From contig NZ_JACHTG010000004.1 in assembly GCF_014250675.1 (NCBI RefSeq), forward strand, positions 1,427,501 through 1,491,500: a DNA stretch of 64,000 bases. Reading direction: 5' to 3'. Below are positions 9,485-17,682 of this stretch, piece by piece. A program made the translations under genes and the position numbers. Within the stretch, counting starts at the first letter, position 1; each line of letters begins with the position of its first letter. Source of the DNA: Cetobacterium sp. 8H (lineage in GTDB: Bacteria > Fusobacteriota > Fusobacteriia > Fusobacteriales > Fusobacteriaceae). The notes under the pieces were generated by a model that searched no databases, was not told the origin of the DNA, and saw nothing but the letters and a program-made list of their open reading frames with translations.

Positions 9485-10438
9485 ATGAAAAAATTAATTT
9501 TGTTATCTTTGATTTTGGGGAATATTGCTTTTGGAGCTGCAAACAAAAAAATAGCTCTTATGATGTCAAACAGATCAAATGAGTTTTTCGGAGTTTTAGA
9601 GCAATCATTTGTTGAGGAAGCAAAAAAATTAGGATATACAGTTGATGTATATGATGCAGCAAACGATGCAACAAAGCAACCAAGCCAAGTTGAAGATGCA
9701 ATAGTAAAAAAATCGGCAGCTATCGTAATAAATCCATTAAACAAGGATGCTACTGAAGGTGTTTTGAATGATGCAACATCAAGAGATATTCCAGTAGTTA
9801 CGGTTGATACGACTGTAGAAGGGGTAGATCTACTAGCAAAAATAGCAACAGATAACGAAGATGGTGGAAAATTTGCTGCTGAATGGATCGTAAAAAAATC
9901 AAATATTAATCCAGAAGAATTAACAGGTCTTATTCATATGAGAGGAATAGATGGGCACACTGCTCATATAGCTAGATACAAAGGTTTCAAAGATTACTTA
10001 GAGTCAGCAGAAGCAGGAGAGAAATGGAATGCATTAGTTGAAGATAATAAAAAGTATATTGAATTAACAGGAAATTTTGCTCAAGATGTGGCTCAAAACG
10101 TACTTGAATCTAAATTAAGTGCTTTAGATCCTAAAGGGAAATACATTGTTTATAATGAAAATGATGTTATGGCAATAGGAACAATAGGAGCAATTCAAAA
10201 TGATTCTAGATTTAACTTAGAAAACTTCACAATCATTGGTTTTGATGGATCTTCTGAAGGTAAAAAGTTAGTTGATGAAAAGAAAATGGCAATAACTGTT
10301 GTTCAAGATTTTAAATTTATAGGAAAACAAGCTGCAATAGTTGTAGATAAATATTTAAAAGATAATCAATCACCTGAAAATTCTGAGATGCCAATAGAAG
10401 TTATAATGTATCCAGAGAATCAAAATCCAAGAAACTAA
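9485..10438 (+). CDS. sugar ABC transporter periplasmic binding protein (RbsB-like)
   Basis: Periplasmic receptor of the importer, 317 residues. GGTGGAGG lies six bases before the ATG. Signal peptide MKKLILLSLILGNIAFG-AAN. Periplasmic-binding-protein type I fold: NKKIALMMSNRSNEFF at the N-terminus, VINPLNKDATEGVLNDA, DIPVVTVDTT, and the hinge/second lobe YNENDVMAIGTIGAI and IIGFDGS. The pattern is that of D-ribose/galactose-type receptors, not the longer XylF type. A terminator hairpin directly after the stop probably raises its level over xylB by stabilising the upstream message. Confidence 0.92.
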   Translation: MKKLILLSLILGNIAFGAANKKIALMMSNRSNEFFGVLEQSFVEEAKKLGYTVDVYDAANDATKQPSQVEDAIVKKSAAIVINPLNKDATEGVLNDATSRDIPVVTVDTTVEGVDLLAKIATDNEDGGKFAAEWIVKKSNINPEELTGLIHMRGIDGHTAHIARYKGFKDYLESAEAGEKWNALVEDNKKYIELTGNFAQDVAQNVLESKLSALDPKGKYIVYNENDVMAIGTIGAIQNDSRFNLENFTIIGFDGSSEGKKLVDEKKMAITVVQDFKFIGKQAAIVVDKYLKDNQSPENSEMPIEVIMYPENQNPRN

Positions 10439-10442
10439 AACT

Positions 10443-10467
10443 AATCCCGCTGAAATGCGGGATTTTT
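10443..10467 (+). terminator. internal terminator / processing hairpin between binding protein and xylB
   Basis: AATCCCGC (10443-10450), loop TGAAAT, GCGGGATT (10457-10464), then TTT. The GC-rich stem and T run make a partial terminator inside the operon. Confidence 0.75.
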
Positions 10468-10488
10468 GCTAAAAGGGGAGATATAAAA

Positions 10489-11949
10489 ATGTATTTAGGA
10501 ATAGACTTAGGAACATCATCAGTAAAATTACTTTTAATGGATAAAAAAGGTGTTGTAAAAAAAACAGTTTCAAAGGATTATCCAATAACTTATTTAAATG
10601 ATAACTGGGCTGAACAAAATCCAGAAGATTGGTGGAATGCAACACTTCAAGGAATAAAACAAATTTTAAAAGATGAGAATAGATCTTGTTTAAATGGAAT
10701 TTCTTTTTCTGGACAGATGCATGGACTTGTAATTTTAGATAAAAACGATGAAGTAATAAGACCAGCAATTCTGTGGTGTGATCAAAGAACAGAAGAGGAG
10801 TGTAAAGAATTAAATAGTTTAGAGTGGTTATATGATGTGACAGGAAATCAAGCTTTAACAGGATTTACAGCTCCTAAAATATTATGGATAAAAAAGAATG
10901 AACCAAATAACTTTAAAAAAATAAACAAAATAATGTTACCAAAAGATTATATAGCTTATAAACTTTCAGGAATTCATGGAATTGATGCTTCAGATGCGTC
11001 GGGAACTCTTATATTAAATGTAGAAAAAAGAAAATGGTCTAAAGAGGTTATAGAATTTTTAAATATTGATGAAAAATATTTAGGAAAAGTGTTTGAAAGT
11101 TATGAGGTTATAGGAAAAATAAAGGAAAATATATCGAATGAGTTAGAGATTTCAAAAGAAGTAAAAATTATTATGGGAGGTGGAGATCAAGCGGTAGGAG
11201 CAGTAGGAGTAGGTGCAATTGAAGAGGGAATTATATCATTAGCTTTAGGAACATCAGGAGTTATATTCTCACCAAGTAAGAGATATTTAAGAGATGAAAA
11301 TTGTAGACTTCATTCTTTTTGTGATTCTACAGGAAAATATCATCAGATGGGTGTAATACTTTCTGCATCAGGAGCCTTTAAGTGGTGGGTTGAAGAGGTT
11401 AATAGTTCTAAGAATTATGAGGAATTTAATAAGATGGCAGATGAGATTAAAGCAGGATCAGAAGGATTATATTTCTTACCATATCTTATAGGAGAAAGAA
11501 CACCACATAATGATTCTAATGCTAAGGGAAGTTTTATAGGTTTATCTTTAAATCATGGAAAAAACCATATGACGCGTAGTGTAATGGAAGGCGTTGCTTA
11601 CGCTTTAAGAGATTCATTTGAATTATTAAAAGATATGGGAATTGATTGTGAAAAAATTAGAGTAAGTGGTGGTGGAGCAAGAAGCCAAGTTTGGAAACAA
11701 ATTTTTGCAGACGTTTTAAATAAAGATATTATAACTATAAACACTGCTGAAGGACCTGCGCTAGGAGCAGCTATTTTAGCTTCGGTAGGATCAGGAGAGT
11801 ATAAATCAGTAGAAGAAGCTTGCGAGAAGATAATAAAAGAGGTTGAGGTTACAAAACCATGTTTAGAAAATGTAAAAATTTATGAAAAAAATTATAATAT
11901 TTTTAAAGAGATATATCCAGCACTAAAAAAAATATATAAAAAAATATAA
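10489..11949 (+). CDS. xylB: xylulokinase (FGGY family)
   Basis: Phosphorylates D-xylulose to xylulose 5-phosphate with ATP. ATG at 10489 with AGGGGAG upstream. 486 residues, the normal xylulokinase length. The N-terminal phosphate loop is YLGIDLGTSSVKLLLMD, followed by AEQNPEDWW and the xylulokinase hallmark SGQMHGLV; the second domain carries GGGDQAVGAVG, LGTSGVIFSP and RVSGGGARSQVWKQI, and the end has GPALGAAILA. Last gene of the sugar operon, after an internal terminator. No xylose isomerase or polyol dehydrogenase is adjacent, so the incoming sugar could be xylulose, xylitol, arabitol or xylose with the isomerase elsewhere. Confidence 0.92.
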   Translation: MYLGIDLGTSSVKLLLMDKKGVVKKTVSKDYPITYLNDNWAEQNPEDWWNATLQGIKQILKDENRSCLNGISFSGQMHGLVILDKNDEVIRPAILWCDQRTEEECKELNSLEWLYDVTGNQALTGFTAPKILWIKKNEPNNFKKINKIMLPKDYIAYKLSGIHGIDASDASGTLILNVEKRKWSKEVIEFLNIDEKYLGKVFESYEVIGKIKENISNELEISKEVKIIMGGGDQAVGAVGVGAIEEGIISLALGTSGVIFSPSKRYLRDENCRLHSFCDSTGKYHQMGVILSASGAFKWWVEEVNSSKNYEEFNKMADEIKAGSEGLYFLPYLIGERTPHNDSNAKGSFIGLSLNHGKNHMTRSVMEGVAYALRDSFELLKDMGIDCEKIRVSGGGARSQVWKQIFADVLNKDIITINTAEGPALGAAILASVGSGEYKSVEEACEKIIKEVEVTKPCLENVKIYEKNYNIFKEIYPALKKIYKKI

Positions 11950-11955
11950 AAAATA

Positions 11956-11984
11956 TTGTGAAAATATTAGTAGTATGTTATACT
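11956..11984 (+). promoter_or_regulatory. promoter for the small leader ORF and symporter
   Basis: TTGTGA at 11956-11961, 17-base spacer, TATACT at 11979-11984 preceded by TGT (extended -10). Separates the symporter unit from xylB. Confidence 0.7.
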
Positions 11985-12016
11985 AACAAAAGTGTAAAAA
12001 ATTAGGAGGGGATAGA

Positions 12017-12169
12017 ATGAGACTTAATGAAGCAAAAAAAAGAGTAAAGAAAAAATTTGAAAATCTATTTTTATCTTTATTTTCGTTTTTATTTTCATTG
12101 AACTTGCTATCTACTTCTATTAAAAAATTATATATATTGATAAATAGGAATGGTGACTATATTTTATAG
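12017..12169 (+). CDS. 50-residue basic/hydrophobic peptide, possible leader peptide
   Basis: ATG at 12017 with AGGAGGGG six to seven bases before it, its own promoter about 30 bases upstream, stop TAG at 12167-12169. The peptide begins MRLNEAKKRVKKKFE (seven Lys and two Arg in the first 15 or so), then a 17-residue hydrophobic stretch rich in Leu, Phe and Ser, then a short tail ending NRNGDYIL. The last nine codons lie within the 5' arm and loop of a 19-bp terminator hairpin. Not recognised as a known family. Readings: an attenuator leader peptide for the downstream symporter, or a free small membrane peptide (toxin-like). Neither is proven. Confidence 0.55.
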   Translation: MRLNEAKKRVKKKFENLFLSLFSFLFSLNLLSTSIKKLYILINRNGDYIL

Positions 12170-12189
12170 TTGCTATTCCTATTTTTTTT
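12143..12189 (+). terminator. long hairpin terminator / attenuator before the symporter
   Basis: A 19-base-pair stem with no unpaired base (counting G-U pairs): 5' arm 12143-12161, loop TTT, 3' arm 12165-12183, then a T run to about 12189. The leader ORF stop codon lies in the 3' arm, so a ribosome finishing that ORF would open the stem. The symporter starts 25 bases later. Confidence 0.8.
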
Positions 12190-12213
12190 ATCAAAAGGAG
12201 AATGAGGGGAAAA

Positions 12214-13572
12214 ATGAAAAAAATCAGTTTAACAAAAAGAATATTTATAGCTCTACTATCTGGAGTAACTATGGGTGTAATATTTTTATTCTTGAGAGAA
12301 AATTTAATGTCAAATGGAAAGCATGAACTTTGGAATACAATAAATTCGATTTTATTTCAAGATATTACAAGAATTGAGGGAAGTAAAGCAGTAGGATTAT
12401 TTTATATAATTGGACAACTTTTTATAAACTCTTTACAACTTGTAATTATTCCGATGGTGTTCACATCAATTATAATAGCTGTTACAAATATACAAGATGC
12501 TAAAAGATTAAAAAGAATCTCTTATAAAACTTTTTTAGGATTTGGAATGAGTTCAGTACTAGCTCTGATTTATGCTTCTATTATAGGAATGGTAGCTTAT
12601 AGAGCAAAATTATTTACGGTTACAATAAATCAAATATCAACTGTAACAACATCAACATCATCAAATCCACTAAATATACTTTTAAAAGCAATTCCACAAA
12701 ATATATTAGCGGGGTTATCAAATAATGGGAATGTACTAGTAGCAGTTTTCTTAGGTATAAGTATAGGAATTGTATTAAATAAAATGAATGATAAGGATTC
12801 TGTTTTAAAAAAGGGAATTTTAGAAGTAAATAAAATTTCACAAATATTTTTAACATTTATAATTGATAAATTTGCCCCTATTGCAATATTCTCACTACTT
12901 ATGAGAACATTTGCTATATATGGAATAAGTTATTTACAAATAGCAAGTATCTACTTTATTTTAACGGCAATTTCTCTTATAGTATTCTTAGTTTTAGGAT
13001 ATTCTTTCATAGTTTGGGTTTCAACGGGATTAAATCCTATTCCGTTTATGAAAAAAATATCGAATGTTGCAATGTTTGCTTTTTCAACATCGTCATCAGC
13101 TGCATCGTTACCAATAAATACAAAAACAACTACAGAAAAACTTGGAGTGGATGAAGTTACAGCATCGTTTGTTCTACCAATGGGAATGACAGTAAATATG
13201 AATGGAACAGCAATTATGCAAGTAATTGCAACAATGTTTATAGCAGGAGTAGCAGGGTATGAAATAACAGTCTTCAATTTAATAACGATTTCAGTACTAG
13301 CTTTACTAGCATCTGTAGGAACTCCAGCAGCACCAGGAAGTGGAGCAATAATATTATTTACAATATTAAATGGAATGGGATACAGTAATGAGATAGCAGT
13401 TTCTGCATATGCTATAATTTTAGGAATAAACAGACCTTTAGAGATGTTATTAACTTCTTTAAATGTTGTTGGTGATAGTGCTGTATCAATATATGTAGCA
13501 AAAAGTGAAGGTAAACTAGATTTAGAAAAGTATAATACATTAGATAGTAAAGAATCAATAGCACAAATATAA
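12214..13572 (+). CDS. dicarboxylate/amino acid:cation symporter (DAACS family)
   Basis: Sodium- or proton-coupled amino-acid importer, 452 residues. ATG at 12214 has GAGGGG before it; ATG at 12202 is only one base from its ribosome site and is not preferred. Family motifs: the serine-rich hairpin STSSSAASLP near residue 295, PMGMTVNMNGTA near 325, GTPAAPGSGAII near 370, and LTSLNVVGDSAVSIYVAKSE near 415-435. In GltPh the TM8 segment carries Asp394 and Arg397 that hold the substrate; here the aligned stretch is INRPLEMLLTSLN, with Glu and Leu. Loss of that Arg argues against an acidic amino-acid substrate. Preceded by the attenuator-like hairpin. Confidence 0.9.
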   Translation: MKKISLTKRIFIALLSGVTMGVIFLFLRENLMSNGKHELWNTINSILFQDITRIEGSKAVGLFYIIGQLFINSLQLVIIPMVFTSIIIAVTNIQDAKRLKRISYKTFLGFGMSSVLALIYASIIGMVAYRAKLFTVTINQISTVTTSTSSNPLNILLKAIPQNILAGLSNNGNVLVAVFLGISIGIVLNKMNDKDSVLKKGILEVNKISQIFLTFIIDKFAPIAIFSLLMRTFAIYGISYLQIASIYFILTAISLIVFLVLGYSFIVWVSTGLNPIPFMKKISNVAMFAFSTSSSAASLPINTKTTTEKLGVDEVTASFVLPMGMTVNMNGTAIMQVIATMFIAGVAGYEITVFNLITISVLALLASVGTPAAPGSGAIILFTILNGMGYSNEIAVSAYAIILGINRPLEMLLTSLNVVGDSAVSIYVAKSEGKLDLEKYNTLDSKESIAQI

Positions 13573-13649
13573 AAATATATAAATAAAAAAATGAAAGTAT
13601 GAATTTAAATGGTATTAACTTCTAAGTTTAATTAATTTAGGAGGTGTCT

Positions 13650-13976
13650 ATGAAAAGTAGTAAAATTATTGGATTATGTTTTCTTCTATCAAGTTTACTT
13701 TTTGGAAAAGAGATTAAGATTGAAGCTTATAATTGGGGCTATGAACCCAAAGAGATTGTCTTGAAAAAAGATGAACCAGTAAAACTAACTTTAGTTAGTA
13801 GAGAGGGCGAACATGGGTTAGGATCAAAAGATTTAAAGTTTGACTTGCAAGCAACTCCAGAAAAGCCAGAATCAGTTGAAATAACACCAACAAAAGCAGG
13901 AGAATTCACAGGGAAATGTACAGTTCCATGTGGAAAAGGGCATAAAAAAATGAATGTAAAAATAATAGTAAAATAA
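13650..13976 (+). CDS. stand-alone CuA-type cupredoxin, exported
   Basis: Small periplasmic copper protein of 108 residues. ATG at 13650 follows AGGAGG by five bases. Signal peptide MKSSKIIGLCFLLSSLLFG. Mature part is a cupredoxin beta-sandwich with a complete binuclear CuA ligand set: His55, Cys90, Cys94, His98 and Met101 in CTVPCGKGHKKM (C-x3-C-x3-H-x2-M). The 35-residue gap from the first His to the first Cys equals that in cytochrome oxidase subunit II. There is no oxidase or nitrous-oxide reductase gene nearby, so the partner is unknown: an electron carrier or copper carrier. Own unit, followed by a strong terminator. Confidence 0.85.
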   Translation: MKSSKIIGLCFLLSSLLFGKEIKIEAYNWGYEPKEIVLKKDEPVKLTLVSREGEHGLGSKDLKFDLQATPEKPESVEITPTKAGEFTGKCTVPCGKGHKKMNVKIIVK

Positions 13977-13987
13977 GTAAATTAAAA

Positions 13988-14025
13988 AAACGATAGAGAA
14001 ATTATATAGTTTCTCTATCGTTTTT
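13988..14025. terminator. bidirectional terminator between the cupredoxin and phnW
   Basis: Fourteen-base perfect arms, 13988-14001 and 14010-14023 (AAACGATAGAGAAA and its complement), loop TTATATAG, with A and T runs on the two sides. Confidence 0.9.
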
Positions 14026-14038
14026 AATTAATATATTT

Positions 14039-15151
14039 TTATTTCCAAAACATAGATTTTTCTACAGAGCTAATTAAAGTTTTGATATCTTCAAAATAAA
14101 CTTCTCCAATATTACCAATTCTAAAACTTTCTTCTTTTGTTAATTTCCCAGGATAAATAACAAATCCATGTTCTTTAAGTTTTGAATAAAAAGTTTCAAA
14201 ATTATACTCAGGATGCTTAGGAGCATAGAATGTAGTTATAATAGGCGACTGTTTTTCTAAAGGTATTATAGCTTTAAAACCAAGAGCGTCCATTCCTTTA
14301 ACAAGAGTATTTTGGTTTTCTTTATATCTAGATTCTCTAACTTTAACTCCTCCTTCAGCTTCTAACTCTAAAAGAGCTTGGTAAAAGGCTCTTACAACAT
14401 GGGTAGGAGAAGTGAATCGCCATTTCCCATTTCCATTTTCCATAACTTTCCATTGATCAAATATATCTAAAGAATGAGAACGTGCTTTTCCTTCACATTT
14501 TAAAAGTTCAGATTTTTTAGCAATTATAAAACCAAAACCTGGAACTCCTTGGATACACTTATTAGATGAACTAATCAAAAAGTCGATTTGATATTCAGGA
14601 ATACTAAAGTGTATTCCTCCAAAGCTAGACATAGCATCAACAATAAAAATTTTATTGTATTTTTTGGCTATTAATCCAATCTCTTTAATTGGATTTAAAA
14701 TTCCTGATGTAGTTTCACAATGAACAACAGCTAAATGAGTTATAGATTCATTCTTTTTTAAAAGTTCTTCAAGGTAATCTAGATTATATGTTTCTGTTTG
14801 GTCAATTTTATAGATTGAATTTGATATTTTAGCAGTGTTACAAATAGTTTTCATTCTATCTCCATAAGCTCCATTAGAAAGAATTAAAACATTTTCGTTT
14901 TCTCCTATAACAGAAGTTAAAACTGCTTCAACAGAAAAAGTACCGCTGCCTTGCATCGGAATCATTGTATATTCATCCCCAGCTTCAGCAACATTTAGAA
15001 CTCTTTTTCTCATATCTTGAACTAAAGAGTTATATTCATTATCCCAAGTACACCAGTCTTTAAGCATTGCAGATCTAACTCCTGAAGAAGTTGTAAGTGG
15101 ACCAGGTGTTAAAAGAATATATGGTTTATCAGTTGAATTATTGTTAATCAT
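14039..15151 (-). CDS. phnW: 2-aminoethylphosphonate:pyruvate aminotransferase
   Basis: PLP enzyme converting 2-aminoethylphosphonate and pyruvate to phosphonoacetaldehyde and L-alanine. 370 residues, the family length. N-terminal LLTPGPLTTS is the class-V aminotransferase opening for this family; GSGTFSVEAVL binds the PLP phosphate; VDAMSSFGG holds the cofactor Asp; LISSSNKCIQGVPGFGFI contains the Schiff-base Lys198. ATG follows the phnX stop codon directly, with GGAGG inside the end of phnX, so the two are translationally linked. Last gene of the phosphonate operon. Confidence 0.95.
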   Translation of the reverse strand: MINNNSTDKPYILLTPGPLTTSSGVRSAMLKDWCTWDNEYNSLVQDMRKRVLNVAEAGDEYTMIPMQGSGTFSVEAVLTSVIGENENVLILSNGAYGDRMKTICNTAKISNSIYKIDQTETYNLDYLEELLKKNESITHLAVVHCETTSGILNPIKEIGLIAKKYNKIFIVDAMSSFGGIHFSIPEYQIDFLISSSNKCIQGVPGFGFIIAKKSELLKCEGKARSHSLDIFDQWKVMENGNGKWRFTSPTHVVRAFYQALLELEAEGGVKVRESRYKENQNTLVKGMDALGFKAIIPLEKQSPIITTFYAPKHPEYNFETFYSKLKEHGFVIYPGKLTKEESFRIGNIGEVYFEDIKTLISSVEKSMFWK

Positions 15152-15961
15152 TTAAATTTCCTCCGAGTGTAAGTTCATTTTTTCGTTTATAACATCGATT
15201 ATGTGGATAAGATCCTTAACTTCATCTACAACATAATCTGCACCGGCAGCATAAAGTCTTCTAGCTGTTTTATCCATTAGCTTTTTTAATTCAGTAGGAT
15301 CCATAGTTTCTACCTCGTTTTGAGAAAGACCTAATTCACTTCCGCCTTTTAGAATTCCAACAGCCCAAACACCAGCATTTTTTCCCTCTTTCATATCGAC
15401 AGTTGTATCACCAATTTTAATAACAGAGTATCTATTTGGAATAGCCAAAGTGATCATATTTTCGTAAATCATATATGGATATGGTCTACCCGCAGGAACT
15501 TCAGTCGATGTTATTCTAAAATCAGGACAGTATCCAAATGTTTTAGCCTTAGGGGCAACTATATCAAGCATTTCCTTAGTATAACCAGTAGTACTTCCAA
15601 TCTTAATTCCCTTTTCTCTAAGTTGTTTTTGAAGATCTAAAATTCCAGGAACTGGCTCGGCAAAATTTTCTAAAGATTTAAATAATACTTCTTCAAACCT
15701 TTCATATAAAGAGTTGATATCCTTTTCATTATAATCTCTTCCATACTTCTCAATCCAAAGAGCATTAATTCTTTCCATTTTTAATAAAGCTTTAATATGG
15801 TCTATTTTTAACATTCCCATTGGTTTTCTAGCTTCATCATAAGTAATATCAATTCCAGCTTCTTTAAAAACCTTAACAAAAACCTCTAAAGGTGCAAAAC
15901 ATCCATAATCTACTGTAGTACCTGCCCAATCAAATATAACTGCCTCAATTTTTTTTCTCAT
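15152..15961 (-). CDS. phnX: phosphonoacetaldehyde hydrolase
   Basis: HAD-superfamily enzyme that cleaves phosphonoacetaldehyde to acetaldehyde and phosphate. 269 residues. Nucleophile Asp11 in VIFDWAGTTVD, the typical phosphonatase opening; the cap-domain Schiff-base Lys52 in GMLKIDHIKAL; KIGDTTVDMKEGKNAG is the C-terminal HAD motif. Its ATG shares a base with the stop of the permease gene (TAATG). With phnW it forms the complete two-step 2-aminoethylphosphonate route, releasing phosphate and nitrogen as alanine. Confidence 0.95.
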   Translation of the reverse strand: MRKKIEAVIFDWAGTTVDYGCFAPLEVFVKVFKEAGIDITYDEARKPMGMLKIDHIKALLKMERINALWIEKYGRDYNEKDINSLYERFEEVLFKSLENFAEPVPGILDLQKQLREKGIKIGSTTGYTKEMLDIVAPKAKTFGYCPDFRITSTEVPAGRPYPYMIYENMITLAIPNRYSVIKIGDTTVDMKEGKNAGVWAVGILKGGSELGLSQNEVETMDPTELKKLMDKTARRLYAAGADYVVDEVKDLIHIIDVINEKMNLHSEEI

Positions 15962-17682
15962 TATTTATTCCTCCCAAAATATCTTTTTTTAATTATTTCG
16001 TATATAGCTTTCACAAAAAGGTTTGTTACAACGATTAAAATTCCCATTGCAGCCGCTTTAGCTTGATCTCCAACTTCATCTAAATTAACCATAGCGATGG
16101 AAGCTAAAGTTGTTTTTGAAGTATAAAGAAAAACTGCTGCTGAAACTGTAGTCATACAATTAACAAAATAGTATATGAAAATCTCTCCAATAGTGTGTTT
16201 TGTAAGAGGTAAAGTCACATTGAAAAATGTTTTATACCATGGAATTCCCATTGAAAGAGAAACAATTTCAAACTCTTTATCCAACTTTTTCAAAGATGTA
16301 GATGCTGTCATAAAAGCTACAGAGAAAAAGTGGACGATATTAACTAAAACCAAAATCCAAAGAGTCCCATATAAACCATTAAAAGGATTGTTTACTAATC
16401 CAATGAAAGGTATTTGAATATAATTCATATTAAAGAAGAAAATATATCCAAGTCCTAAAACCATTCCAGGCAGAGCTAAGGGAACAATTGCCAAAAACTT
16501 AATAGTATTTCTTATAGGTGTTAAAGTTTCTGTTTTTAAACAGGTGTAGGCTCCAAGATAGGAGATAATTGTTCCTAAAGTTGCTGAAAGCAAAGCTATA
16601 AGTATCGAATTTTTATAAAACTGTAATGCACCACCGTTAAAGTCAAAAAACTTATAATTATTTAAAGTAGCTTCAAAGTTATATGGCCACATTTTTACAA
16701 AAGATGCTATAGTCGCAATTAGAAAAATTCCTAAAATACTTAATGCAATTAACCAACAAAATCCATAAAAGAAAAGATCTCTAAATTTTGAGGTTTCAAT
16801 TCTATAATCCATTGATTTAGCATTAAAAGTATCTCTTTGCTTTTTCTCTAGAGATTTTTCTAAAAAGAAAGAGATAATAGCTGGAATAAGAAGTAGAATA
16901 CTTACAACCGCTCCTCTTCCGAGGTTTTGTTGACCAATAACTTGTTTATATATGTCCGTTGCTAAAACGTTATAATTCCCACCAACAACTTTAGGAGCTC
17001 CAAAGTCAGTAAAAGCCAAGATAAAAGAAACTGTTGCTGTAGAAAAAACAGCATATTTACAAGATGGAAGAGTTATTGTGAAAAACTGTTTCACTTTACT
17101 TGTTCCAAGAGTTTTAGCAGCTTCATATAATCTATAATCACTATTGGCAAGAGCCATAGATATGATCAAATAGGCTTGTGGAAGTGTGTAGATAACTTCA
17201 CTTATAACAATTCCAGTTGGGCCATAGAGGTTTATATCTGTTGCTAAAGATGGAAATTTACCGAAGAATCCAGTTGTGATAACTCCCATTCTTCCAAAAA
17301 GATAAACCAAGGATATACCATGTAACATAGTTGGTGCAAATATCGGTAAAAGAATTAGAAATTTTAAAATATTTTTTCCTTTTATATTTGATCTAGATAT
17401 TCCATATGAATAGATAAATCCAAGTAGTAAAGTTATGAACATCGTTGAACTAGCTACTTTAATTGTGTTAAAAAATGAACTTAAAACACCAGGGCTAGTT
17501 AAATATTCTATAAAGTTTCTAAATCCAATATAGGTTCCACTATTATCTTGAGTGGCCTTTACTCCTAAAGCCACCAGAGGAAATGCTAAGACAACAATAA
17601 AGAATATAGCAATTCCCCAAACAATAATATCTCTAACTCTTTCCGAAAAAAGTTTCTGAGATCTATTAAAAATTAGCTCCAT
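15961..17682 (-). CDS. 2-aminoethylphosphonate ABC transporter permease (fused, two-domain)
   Basis: Inner-membrane permease with two tandem permease domains, 573 residues, about twelve hydrophobic segments. Two EAA-type loops are visible: YEAAKTLGTSKVKQFFTITLP near residue 185 and EIVSLSMGIPWYKTFFNVTLP near 475, one per half. This fused form is the FbpB/ThiP-like type usually found with phnWX-linked phosphonate importers. ATG at 17682 has AGGAGGAG upstream and overlaps the ATPase gene by ten bases; its stop overlaps the phnX start. Confidence 0.9.
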   Translation of the reverse strand: MELIFNRSQKLFSERVRDIIVWGIAIFFIVVLAFPLVALGVKATQDNSGTYIGFRNFIEYLTSPGVLSSFFNTIKVASSTMFITLLLGFIYSYGISRSNIKGKNILKFLILLPIFAPTMLHGISLVYLFGRMGVITTGFFGKFPSLATDINLYGPTGIVISEVIYTLPQAYLIISMALANSDYRLYEAAKTLGTSKVKQFFTITLPSCKYAVFSTATVSFILAFTDFGAPKVVGGNYNVLATDIYKQVIGQQNLGRGAVVSILLLIPAIISFFLEKSLEKKQRDTFNAKSMDYRIETSKFRDLFFYGFCWLIALSILGIFLIATIASFVKMWPYNFEATLNNYKFFDFNGGALQFYKNSILIALLSATLGTIISYLGAYTCLKTETLTPIRNTIKFLAIVPLALPGMVLGLGYIFFFNMNYIQIPFIGLVNNPFNGLYGTLWILVLVNIVHFFSVAFMTASTSLKKLDKEFEIVSLSMGIPWYKTFFNVTLPLTKHTIGEIFIYYFVNCMTTVSAAVFLYTSKTTLASIAMVNLDEVGDQAKAAAMGILIVVTNLFVKAIYEIIKKRYFGRNK

